In this document: piece after piece, positions 44,325 to 53,300 of the stretch
Position numbering within the stretch: position 1 is the stretch's first letter
Layout: each line of letters starts with the position of its first letter
Assembly (NCBI RefSeq): GCF_023718305.1
Contig: NZ_QEYO01000006.1
Location: forward strand, 124,001-188,000
Direction of reading: 5' to 3'
Length of the DNA: 64,000 nt
From: Gramella sp. AN32
GTDB taxonomy: Bacteria > Bacteroidota > Bacteroidia > Flavobacteriales > Flavobacteriaceae
Notes under the pieces: model-generated
What the model saw: the letters and a program-made list of their open reading frames with translations, nothing else
Told to the model about the DNA's origin: nothing
Databases searched by the model: none
Program-made: the position numbers and the translations under genes

Positions 44325-45228
44325 AGTAGTCTTCGGAAGTATATTGGCATTTGTTATCATTTTTATCGTGTCTTATTCCGTGTTGGTTTTAGGTGATGAT
44401 TCTGAAGAATTTGAACAATTAAAACAAACCAAGGTACCGGAACTGGAAGAAGAGCAGGAGCAATACAATTCTAAACTCGACGCCATTAATGCGCTCAGGG
44501 AAGTCAGGGAAACCAATGCTCCGAGTATTTATGACGAAAAACTAATTGATTCCCTGGGGTTTTATGATCCAGACCTTGAGATTAAGGAAAAGGAACGTAT
44601 CGTGGATAGTATCTATAAATCGGGCAGAGTTAATTACAGCGAGAACGGCTATCGAAAGACGAAGCCGGATTTAAGAAAGCCTGAAGTACAAATAGCCGAT
44701 TCCATTATTCCAGAAATAAACGAAAGCCTGTCAGCTAAGGAAATTGGGCTGGAACACCAGTTATTTTTCGCCTCCCAACCTTTAAATAATGAAACTGAAA
44801 TAGATTTCAATACTGACCCATTTATTTACGCAGAAGTAGACGGCGAGCAGGTAGTGAAAACTAATTCCAGACTGAGAATGCGTGTGATAGAAAATACAGT
44901 GATAAATGGTAAACCTGTTCAAGAAAATTCCCTCATCTACGGGTTTATCAGTTTCAAGCCGAATAGGGCGCTAATTGAAATTGAAAACATTCAACATCAA
45001 CCGGTAAAATTAAAAGCTTTTGACCTTCAGGATGGCAGCGAAGGGATTTATGTTGAAAATAGTTTCCGTAGCGATGCCACCAGGGTAGTCATAGGCGATG
45101 TGGTGGAAGATATCAATGTAGCCGGAGTTCCACAGGTTTCAGGAATTAAAGACATATTCCAAAGAAATAATAAGAATATCAAAGTCACTATTACCAATAA
45201 CTATAAGCTCATTTTAAAGGCTCATTAA
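44305..45228 (+). CDS. traM: Conjugative transposon protein TraM
   Basis: 307 residues: a membrane helix (VVFGSILAFVIIFIVSYSVLVL), a charged coiled region (EEFEQLKQTKVPELEEEQEQY) and a C-terminal beta domain (AEVDGEQVVKTNSRLRMRV, NSLIYGFISFKPNRALIEI, VVEDINVAGVPQVSGIKDIFQ). This is TraM, comparable to VirB10, linking inner and outer membrane parts of the channel. Confidence 0.87.
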   Translation: MKIEKNKVVFGSILAFVIIFIVSYSVLVLGDDSEEFEQLKQTKVPELEEEQEQYNSKLDAINALREVRETNAPSIYDEKLIDSLGFYDPDLEIKEKERIVDSIYKSGRVNYSENGYRKTKPDLRKPEVQIADSIIPEINESLSAKEIGLEHQLFFASQPLNNETEIDFNTDPFIYAEVDGEQVVKTNSRLRMRVIENTVINGKPVQENSLIYGFISFKPNRALIEIENIQHQPVKLKAFDLQDGSEGIYVENSFRSDATRVVIGDVVEDINVAGVPQVSGIKDIFQRNNKNIKVTITNNYKLILKAH

Positions 45229-45240
45229 TATTCTACAATC

Positions 45241-46128
45241 ATGAAAAATTCACTCATTTTATCAATCATTCTCATTTTTCCTTTTGCAATTGTAAATGCC
45301 CAGGTCCAAGGCTTTCACAATTCCAAGGATTCCCGATTGGATACCATTTTTGCAAACGATACAAAGAATGTAGCCCTATTTTTTCCCGAACCAATCCAGC
45401 AGGGAATTGCGGGTTCCGATAATTTTGTATTGACCTATAACAGGGAAAAAGAACAAACATTTGCACTGCTCCAGGCAACTCCCGGAAAAGAAAGTAATTT
45501 ACTGTTTATCAGTAATTCAGGTAGTATTTTTTCGTATATTGTAAAGTATTCCGAAGAGCTTCAAAACCTAAATTATTTTATTGAAAAATCAGGGAGTATT
45601 GGCAATGTTAACCGGGTTGTGGCTAAGCCTGAAAATGTTGAAATTGAAACTGATTCACCTCTCAATACTCAAATTAAACCATCATTGAATGACCGACTTT
45701 ATTTTCAGAAGTTTAGTTCTTATTTGTTGAATAAAAATATAAAGTCTGGAATGCTTCGCAAGCGGAATGAAAAAGTTGTTATAAAGCTTGAAAATATCGT
45801 ATTCCATAAAGAGCATTTGTATTTTGTGATGGAAATACAGAACAGGTCGGCAATAGATTATGAAGTCAACTTTTTGAAGGTTTCGGTTAAAACCCGAAAA
45901 AATGAAAAAAGGAAATCCATGCAAAACCTGGTTCTGGATCCGATATTCAAATATGATATGCCGAATAAGATTGGAGTAGGGGAAAGCGCTCGGTTTGTAT
46001 ATGTAATGCCAAAATTCTCCATTGCTGATGATAAATTAGTAATACTTGACTTAAATGAAAAGAATGGCGAACGGAATATGAAATTGAAAATTAAACAGCG
46101 CTTCATTAATAATCCTAATTTCTATTAA
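45241..46128 (+). CDS. traN: Conjugative transposon protein TraN (DUF4138)
   Basis: 295 residues with a signal peptide (LILSIILIFPFAIVNAQ). The motif DTIFANDTKNVALFFPEPIQQGIAGSDNFVLTYN is the DUF4138/TraN start, and LENIVFHKEHLYFVMEIQNRSAIDYEVNFLKVSV the conserved second half, comparable to VirB9. It forms the outer-membrane part of the channel with TraM. It is the last recognised tra gene in the window. Confidence 0.88.
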   Translation: MKNSLILSIILIFPFAIVNAQVQGFHNSKDSRLDTIFANDTKNVALFFPEPIQQGIAGSDNFVLTYNREKEQTFALLQATPGKESNLLFISNSGSIFSYIVKYSEELQNLNYFIEKSGSIGNVNRVVAKPENVEIETDSPLNTQIKPSLNDRLYFQKFSSYLLNKNIKSGMLRKRNEKVVIKLENIVFHKEHLYFVMEIQNRSAIDYEVNFLKVSVKTRKNEKRKSMQNLVLDPIFKYDMPNKIGVGESARFVYVMPKFSIADDKLVILDLNEKNGERNMKLKIKQRFINNPNFY

Positions 46129-46129
46129 T

Positions 46130-46492
46130 ATGAAAAATTATGTATTTATCCTGATTCTGGCTATTTGTGTTTCCTGTACTGAATCTCAGATGAGTCCTGC
46201 CATGACCGCTCAAAAAGTCGTGGAGAGCTTTTATGCTAAAGATAACTCCCAGTTAAAAAAATATACTACTGCAGAGAGTTATGAGTCCTTCCTTTCTGTA
46301 CAGGACATGTTTGAAGCTCAAAATTCATCCTCATCAAATTTTAAGGTTCTTGAGGAATCTATAGATGAGAAAACGGCCTGGGTTAAATTTAGTACCAGGT
46401 TTGAAGATAATCCTGAAACCTTCAAACTCATCCAGGAAGATGGAATGTGGAAAGTTACTGAAAGCGGGATAAAGGAAACTAGTCCTTTTTAG
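46130..46492 (+). CDS. Small lipoprotein, DUF4878-like
   Basis: 120 residues with a lipoprotein signal (FILILAICVSC, lipid-anchored Cys at about 15). The body (AQKVVESFYAKDNSQLKKYTTAESYESFL and FKLIQEDGMWKVTESG) resembles DUF4878/NTF2-like proteins. It starts 2 bp after traN and may stabilise the channel or act in surface exclusion; that is inference from position only. Confidence 0.6.
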   Translation: MKNYVFILILAICVSCTESQMSPAMTAQKVVESFYAKDNSQLKKYTTAESYESFLSVQDMFEAQNSSSSNFKVLEESIDEKTAWVKFSTRFEDNPETFKLIQEDGMWKVTESGIKETSPF

Positions 46493-46501
46493 TTTTTTAT
46501 C

Positions 46502-47119
46502 CTAAACCGGTTTTGCTTCCAAATCTACATCATACGGAAAAGCAAAATTTGAAACTTCATTTCCTGTGAGCCATGACTTATGATCTGCAGATTTGAGTAC
46601 CACGGGCATTCGCTTTTTGTTATTATGGATTTCGCTCATTAGCTCATTGGCTTCGGTGGTTACGATAGAGTAGGAGTTTACTAATTCATTATTCTCAGGA
46701 TTCTTCCAGGTGGAATAAATTCCTGCAAAGGCAAATATTTCCTGGTCTTTCGGCATAAGCAGATATTTTTGTTTTTCCTTGCCTTTTGGGTCCAGTCATT
46801 GCCATTCGTAGTAACCATCTGCTATAATAAGGCAGCGATTTTTGACGGAATTCCTATAAGCCGGCTTTTCCGAAACAGTTTCAATCTTGGCATTTAGGGT
46901 CATTTTTTTGATCTTATCATCCTTTGCCCAAAACGGAATCAATCCCCAGTTGAACATTTGAATTTCTCCATGATTCTCATCGGTAATTACCGGTGTTTTC
47001 ATAAAAGTGAAGGCATTGATCTCATCCATGGGAGAAAACAGCTCAGGCTCTACAAAACGAGCTTCAAACGAACGTTCAATAGCAGCAAGTCTGGAATTCA
47101 ATTTGGTACGATAACACAT
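46502..47119 (-). pseudogene. SRAP (HMCES/YedK) protein split by one nonsense codon
   Basis: The two halves are in the same minus frame. The first (46796-47119) starts MCYRTKLN, with the catalytic Cys2, and ends DGYYEWQ; a TGA follows and the frame runs on as LDPKGKEKQKYLLMPKDQEIFAFAGIYSTW to 46502. SRAP proteins have a Trp at that place, so TGG became TGA. The rest is intact, including the His region SEIHNNKKRMPVVL. SRAP proteins crosslink to abasic sites in single-stranded DNA. It is convergent with the tra operon. Confidence 0.85.
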
Positions 47120-47441
47120 ATTATTTTATTTTGAATTTACGGAAATTTTGGAAATCAATGGAATTTTCTGTTTCAGTACTATCATTAATTTTATTAAAGA
47201 GATAGCATTTAAACTATATTTCACAGACTTAAACTTTGATTGAGTATTTGCTGAATTACTGGAATTCCAAAGGTGGATTTAAGCTTAAAATCTAAAGGTT
47301 TTATTAATGGTGGATTATTTCTAAACCAAAAAATTCCTATATTTCGCTAGATTTTCAGATTAAAAATCTTCCCTACAAGATTGTTGGTGCTTAGAAAATA
47401 TTAAGGTATTTTTAACAAGCCTGAAACCTTGAACTTATTTT
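47120..47441. other. Intergenic region before the defence operon
   Basis: 322 bp of AT-rich DNA between the divergent SRAP remnant and the SNF2 helicase gene. It should hold the defence operon promoter. I see no exact TAnnTTTG element, RNA gene or clear operator. Confidence 0.4.
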
Positions 47442-50312
47442 ATGATTGAAAATAATTTTGTTCCCGGAGCTCGTATCGGGAATAGAGGGGAAGATTTTTT
47501 GATAACTGATGTAATCGAGAACTATGATGGTTCTAAAATAATTAGTGCTGAGGGGCTTAGTGAACTCGTAAAGGGAATGAGTTTTAAATTCGATTCCCGC
47601 ATCGATACAGATATTGAAGTTCTGGACCCGGTTAAAACTCGAATTGTCCCGGATGAAGATTACGCTTATCGACGCACAAAACTCTTCCTGGAAACTCAAC
47701 TTCGGAATAATACCACCTATAGTAAGAAAATTACCATTGCCCATAAAGCTGCATTTGATATTTCTCATTACCAGTTTGATCCTACTAATAAAGCTTTTCG
47801 TTTACCACGACCAAGAATGTTGATGGCGGATGGGGTTGGATTAGGTAAAACTATTGAAGTGGGGATTTTCCTGGCTGAAATGATTAAAAGAGGCAAAGGA
47901 AAACGTATAATGGTCCTGGCTCTTAAATCAATTTTGGGTCAGTTTCAGCAGGAAATCTGGAACCGCTTTGCAATTCCTTTAGTGAGCCTGGATTCTCAGG
48001 GGATTGCACAAATAAAATCGGAATTGCCTGCTAATAAAAACCCTTTTGAATATTACGACAAAACCATCATCTCTATAGATACTTTAAAAAACAATGCAAA
48101 ATTCAGGCATTATATTGAGAAGTCGAGATGGGATATAATTGTAATTGATGAAGCTCATACGGTTGCTAATTCCAGCAGTCAGAGAGGGAGTTTGGCACAG
48201 TTTCTCGCTACACGGTGTGAATCACTGATCCTTACTTCAGCCACACCTCACAACGGAAAAAAGGAAAATTTCGCGAACCTCATCAATATGATCGAGCCTA
48301 CCGCTATTCCCAGAAATGGAGAATACGGGAAGGAAGATATCGAGCCCTATTATATGCGTAGGTTTAAACATCATATCCTTGATGAGAAGGTTCGTTCTAA
48401 TTTTCAGGACAGGGAAATCATTCCGATCCATGCAGTACTTTCTCAACCGGAGGAGGATCTTCTCCAGATTCAACAGAAGATTAAGTTTGAAGCTCTTTCT
48501 ACTCTTAATGAAAATACAGAGGAGGATATGTTTGGAGAGGGAACACGAAGAGAAAAGAGGGATCTTTTATTCTCCATTGGGTTATTCAAAGCTTATATGT
48601 CTTCTCCAAATGCCGCTCTTGCAACTGTTAGAAACAGAATAGAGAAAATCAAGGATGCAGGAGCAGAAACCAATACCGCAGAAGATAATCTCAACCTATT
48701 GGGTGATTTAAGGGATAAGATTGAAAAGCTTATTGAAACCGGGGCTGATTCAAAATACCAGGCCTTCAAGGAAAGGCTTATTCAGCTGGGGTGGAATGGC
48801 AGAAAGAATGACGATAGAATAGTTGTTTTTGCAGAACGTATCCATACTATAAAATACATCAAGGAAAATATTCAGCGGGATTTTAAGGTTAATGATGAAG
48901 CTATCAGAGAGTTTCACGGAGGTCTTAGCGATGCCGAACAACAGGAATATATTGAAGACTTCGGAAAAAAAGATTCAGATATTAAAATTTTTATTACTTC
49001 TGATGCCGGTTCCCAGGGGGTAAACCTTCATTACTATTGTAATATTATGTTCAATTATGACATTCCCTGGTCTTTAATTACTCTGGAGCAGCGGAATGGT
49101 AGAATAGATAGATACGGGCAGACCAAAACGCCGTATATCTATTATCTCCTGGGAACTTCAGAAACAGAAGGCTTAAAAACCGATTTACATATCATTGAAA
49201 ACCTCACCAAAAAAGAGGAGGAGGTTCATAAAACTCTCGGAGATGTCGGTTCGGTCATGAATCTATATGATTCCAATGCGGAAGAGAAGCGAACAGAGAA
49301 AGCTATAGCAGAACAAAATGAAAAATTCCTCGAAGATGAGTTTGATCTTGATGTACTTTTTGGCGGGGAGTCTGATGTTACTGATTCCAAAATAGAAGAA
49401 GATCCTATTGAGGAAGAATATTCCCTGTATAAAAATGATTCAGATTATTACAGAGACCTGATAGATCAGTTGAAATCTGAACAATTAATGCAGTCTAATG
49501 ATGCCACTTTTGTTGATGATACTTATCTGGAAATAAAAAATACGAAGGAACTACATCGTGTTTTATTTGATCTTCCCAAAACCGCGAAACCAGGCCTGAA
49601 TGATATTTATCGGCTTTCCCTGGATAAAGACAAGGTTCAGAAATCTATCGAAGAGGCCCGAAAGAAAAAAGGGGAATGGTCAAAATTCCAAATGTTGTAT
49701 GATCTGCATCCGGTAATGAAATATTTGATGACCAAACTGGAGGCCAGTGTAGATAAAGACGTAGCTCTTGCTGCACGAATTTCCAGGCTTCCTGAAAAGT
49801 CGGCGTGGTTTATAGTACACGGCCAGGTTGCTAATAATATTGGGCAATCGGTGATTTCAGACTTCTTTGTGATACCTGTCAACTTTGAAGGTGGGCTCCT
49901 TAAAAAGCCTATGCCGCTGAAGGATTTCATCGCGGAATATCAAATAGACAAGGAGCTCGCAACACAACATATTTCAGAAGAGATTTTACATCAGCTGGAA
50001 GGGTTGCTTCCTGACGTGATTGACTTTGCCAATGAGATGCATATGCACCAACTTCAACAGGTAAGGCAACTGGAAATGGAAAGGCATATCGCGGTTTATG
50101 AAGAAAATCTTAAGCATTGGACCAAAACTGCCAAAGATCAATTACAGGCAGATCTTGATGAAAAAGGAGAAAGTAATTACTGGAAAGGAAAGCTCAGAGA
50201 ACGCGAAAGAGAAATAGATACGATTATCAGCGATACCAGTCAGTTTTATAAAGACCTTAAATCACTGGACCAGGACCCATATCTGAAGGTGATTTCAGTT
50301 TTTTACAATTAA
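47442..50312 (+). CDS. SNF2-type helicase resembling DISARM DrmD
   Basis: 956 residues. Helicase domain 1 has PRPRMLMADGVGLGKTIEVGIFLAEM (Walker A near 130) and WDIIVIDEAHTVANSSSQRG (DEAH near 236). SATPHNGKKENFANLINMI is motif III. Domain 2 has IFITSDAGSQGVNLHYYCNIMFNYDIPWSLITLEQRNGRIDRYGQTK (motifs V and VI). The C-terminal 330 residues are helical and charged. The SATPHNGK and ITLEQRNGRIDRYGQ forms are those of HepA/DrmD-type enzymes. It leads an operon with a giant methyltransferase 15 bp downstream, as DrmD and DrmMI do in class 1 DISARM. Confidence 0.8.
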   Translation: MIENNFVPGARIGNRGEDFLITDVIENYDGSKIISAEGLSELVKGMSFKFDSRIDTDIEVLDPVKTRIVPDEDYAYRRTKLFLETQLRNNTTYSKKITIAHKAAFDISHYQFDPTNKAFRLPRPRMLMADGVGLGKTIEVGIFLAEMIKRGKGKRIMVLALKSILGQFQQEIWNRFAIPLVSLDSQGIAQIKSELPANKNPFEYYDKTIISIDTLKNNAKFRHYIEKSRWDIIVIDEAHTVANSSSQRGSLAQFLATRCESLILTSATPHNGKKENFANLINMIEPTAIPRNGEYGKEDIEPYYMRRFKHHILDEKVRSNFQDREIIPIHAVLSQPEEDLLQIQQKIKFEALSTLNENTEEDMFGEGTRREKRDLLFSIGLFKAYMSSPNAALATVRNRIEKIKDAGAETNTAEDNLNLLGDLRDKIEKLIETGADSKYQAFKERLIQLGWNGRKNDDRIVVFAERIHTIKYIKENIQRDFKVNDEAIREFHGGLSDAEQQEYIEDFGKKDSDIKIFITSDAGSQGVNLHYYCNIMFNYDIPWSLITLEQRNGRIDRYGQTKTPYIYYLLGTSETEGLKTDLHIIENLTKKEEEVHKTLGDVGSVMNLYDSNAEEKRTEKAIAEQNEKFLEDEFDLDVLFGGESDVTDSKIEEDPIEEEYSLYKNDSDYYRDLIDQLKSEQLMQSNDATFVDDTYLEIKNTKELHRVLFDLPKTAKPGLNDIYRLSLDKDKVQKSIEEARKKKGEWSKFQMLYDLHPVMKYLMTKLEASVDKDVALAARISRLPEKSAWFIVHGQVANNIGQSVISDFFVIPVNFEGGLLKKPMPLKDFIAEYQIDKELATQHISEEILHQLEGLLPDVIDFANEMHMHQLQQVRQLEMERHIAVYEENLKHWTKTAKDQLQADLDEKGESNYWKGKLREREREIDTIISDTSQFYKDLKSLDQDPYLKVISVFYN

Positions 50313-50327
50313 AAGCAATAGCAGGGA

Positions 50328-53300
50328 ATGATTAAATTCATACAGAATACAGGCGATTTTTTTTCTTCCAATTATTTCGATGAGGATTTTCCGAAGAAGG
50401 TGCTTGAGAAAACCGGTTATGCGGCAGAAGATCAGAAATTTTTTCAGAAAAGAATCAGCGGATTAAAGGATAAATATTTTCGCTATAAACAACTTCTTAT
50501 TGACGGGAAATTACGGACAAAAGACCGGATTACCGAAACTCATAATTTTCATACTTCAGTTTTAAATGCTTTGGGGTATCCCGGAGATCATCCGGAGTAC
50601 GATAGTCTTTTTCACGTAAATGAAACTGTCGTGCTGCCTGTTCGAAATACACTTTACCGTGGGGAGCAGCCTCACCTGATGGTTATGGAAATGCAGCCTT
50701 TGTTTAAGGATGGAGATGAAGATCCTGATGGACTTTTTGAACAGCAATACCACTCTGAGGAGGAGAGCAGCCAGAATCCTCCGCAGAAATATCACCGCTC
50801 TCAATGGAGTAATGTTTTTAAAGTTCCTGAAGGCCTGAAGATCTCTCCTATGGTGGTGAATGAAGCTGTTTCTAAACTGTTTCTAATGGAAATGCACCAG
50901 CGGCCAAAATTTATCTTGCTGATGGCCGGGAACCGCTATTTTCTTTTAGAACAGGAGAAATGGTTTAGAGGAAGTTACCTGGAGTTTGATCTGGAAGAAC
51001 TTTTTAATGAAACTGTAGTAAAAAAGGATTATTACGCATTGTTTTATGCCCTGCTTGCCAAAGAAACTCTTGCCCCCGGAAGTGAGATTGTTTTGATGGA
51101 ACAATTAGAGGAAGATTCGCATAAGAGTGCCTATGAGGTTACTAAAGATCTTAAGGAAGGAGTTATTCACGCTGTAGAGGCTTTGGCCAATGAAGCGGTG
51201 TTCTCCTGGAAAGATCAAAATCTTGACCTGGAAGAGATAGATGCCGATACCCTTAAAAATGAATGCCTGAATTATGTGTACAGGCTGTTGTTTTTGTTTT
51301 ATGCCGAGTCCCGCAGTGATCTTGATATACTTCCGGCCGATGATGCCGTTTATCAACACGGATATTCCCTAGAAATGCTCAGGGACCTGGAACAGGTACC
51401 CCTCAATACCGCCAGTAGTCAGAATGGCTATTTCTTCCACGAATCGCTTAGCCGTCTTTTTTATCTCTTAAGTACGGGATATCGCGAGAAAGATGGACAA
51501 AACCGGAGTTTTAAAGTAAGGCATTTAGATTCGCCATTATTTGATGAGAGTAAATTAAGCATTCTTCCCAGGGTACAGATTAGAAATGTGATCTGGCAGG
51601 ATATTATTTTGCAACTATCGCTTTCCCGAAAGAAAAAAGGTAAAACCAGGGGACGTATTTCTTATGCTAACCTTGGGATTAACCAGTTGGGGAGTGTTTA
51701 TGAGAGCTTGCTAGCTTTTAGAGGGTTCTTTGCAGATTCCGATTATATAGAGGTGCATCGGAAGCGTAAAGGAAATGAGACTTCAGCGAGAGTCGCGCAG
51801 AAAGATGGATCTTACCTGGTGCCCCGTTCCCGACGGGACGATTTTCACGAAGATGAGGTTTATATAGAGAAAACGGGAGAGATGAAGGTTATTAAAAAGG
51901 GAACCTTTATCTATCGATTAAGCGGTAGGGACCGGCAGAAATCTGCTTCCTATTATACCCCGGAGGTGCTAACCCAAACTACAGTAAAGTACACCCTAAA
52001 GCCCATTTTGGAACGGGTGAAGAATGGTGAAATGAAGGCGGGGGAGTTACTGGAGTTAAAAATTCTGGAACCGGCAATGGGCGCTGCGGCTTTTCACAAT
52101 GAGGTAATCAACCAACTGGCGGAAGCATACCTTTTGTACCGGCAAGAGGAGAAGAAAGAAAAAGTAGCCCCAGACAAGTACAGGGAAGAACTACAAAAAA
52201 TCAAGGCTTATATAGCTCTAAACAATGTTTATGGAGTGGATCTAAATCCTACCGCGGTGGAGTTGGGTAAACTTTCGCTTTGGCTTAATGTGATTCATAA
52301 AGATATGCAAACCCCTTTCTTTGGCTATCGCCTGGGCGTGGGGAATGCTGTGGTTGGTGCCTGGTTAAAAGTTTTTAGAAGCAAGGACTTTTTATTTGAC
52401 ACAAACGATAAGCGAGCAAAAAAAAGATGGTGGGAAAAAGCTCCGAAACATTTGCAATTTGGTGTTACAAAAATTAAGCGAAGGGATGATGAAATTTACC
52501 ATTTTCTATTGCCCGATGCCAATATGGTACCCTCGGCAGGGATAAAATTGTTGAAAGGAGAATATCCCGATGAAGCCAAACACGTGAGTGATTGGAAAAA
52601 AGATTTTTGTGCTCCAATACGTGGGAATGAATTTGAGCGGCTACAAAAGATCTCCGAAGCCATTGATTATTTACTGGAGGAACATTACCTGATTCAGAGC
52701 TCTATTAATCGGGAAACTCAGATAAAAGAGGAGTTTTTTGGAGCTTATGAAACCGATGAGCAAATCAAGCTGAAGGCCAAGAGTTACGATGAAAAAGAAC
52801 AGCTGGCCAAAAAGAGAAACCAAACCAACGCGCCTTATTACAAGTTGAAACTGATTATGGACTATTGGTGTAGCCTTTGGTTTTGGGATGTAAGGAATGC
52901 TACTCATTTACCCAGCCGTACCGAGTGGTATGATGATATAGACAATATATTGAATGTAGACCTGGAAGCTTTGGAGGAAGCTCAGCGTAAAAAAGAAGAA
53001 AAAGAGGTTTTTGAAGAGTTACCAATTCAGGGAAGACTTTTTGGAGAAGAAGCTCACGAGCCCAGTCTTAAAAATTATAAAAAGGATAAAACTTTTGTGC
53101 AGGCTTCAATGCTGGCCCTGTTAAAAAAACGTCCCACATCTCTATTTACCAACCGGCGCAGTGAGATAGTTAATGAGCTGGCTGAAAAACACCGGTATTT
53201 TCATTATCAGCTCGAATTTATTGAGGTGTTCAAGGAACGGGGTGGGTTTGATGTAGCTGTAGGAAACCCGCCCTGGTTGAAAGTTACCTTTGAAGAAAAA

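Noticed and set aside
46790..46800. TGA in the SRAP gene as a recoded codon (Trp or selenocysteine)
   Set aside because: Other genes in the window use TGA as a normal stop, and no SECIS-like hairpin or Sec machinery is visible; a point mutation is simpler.
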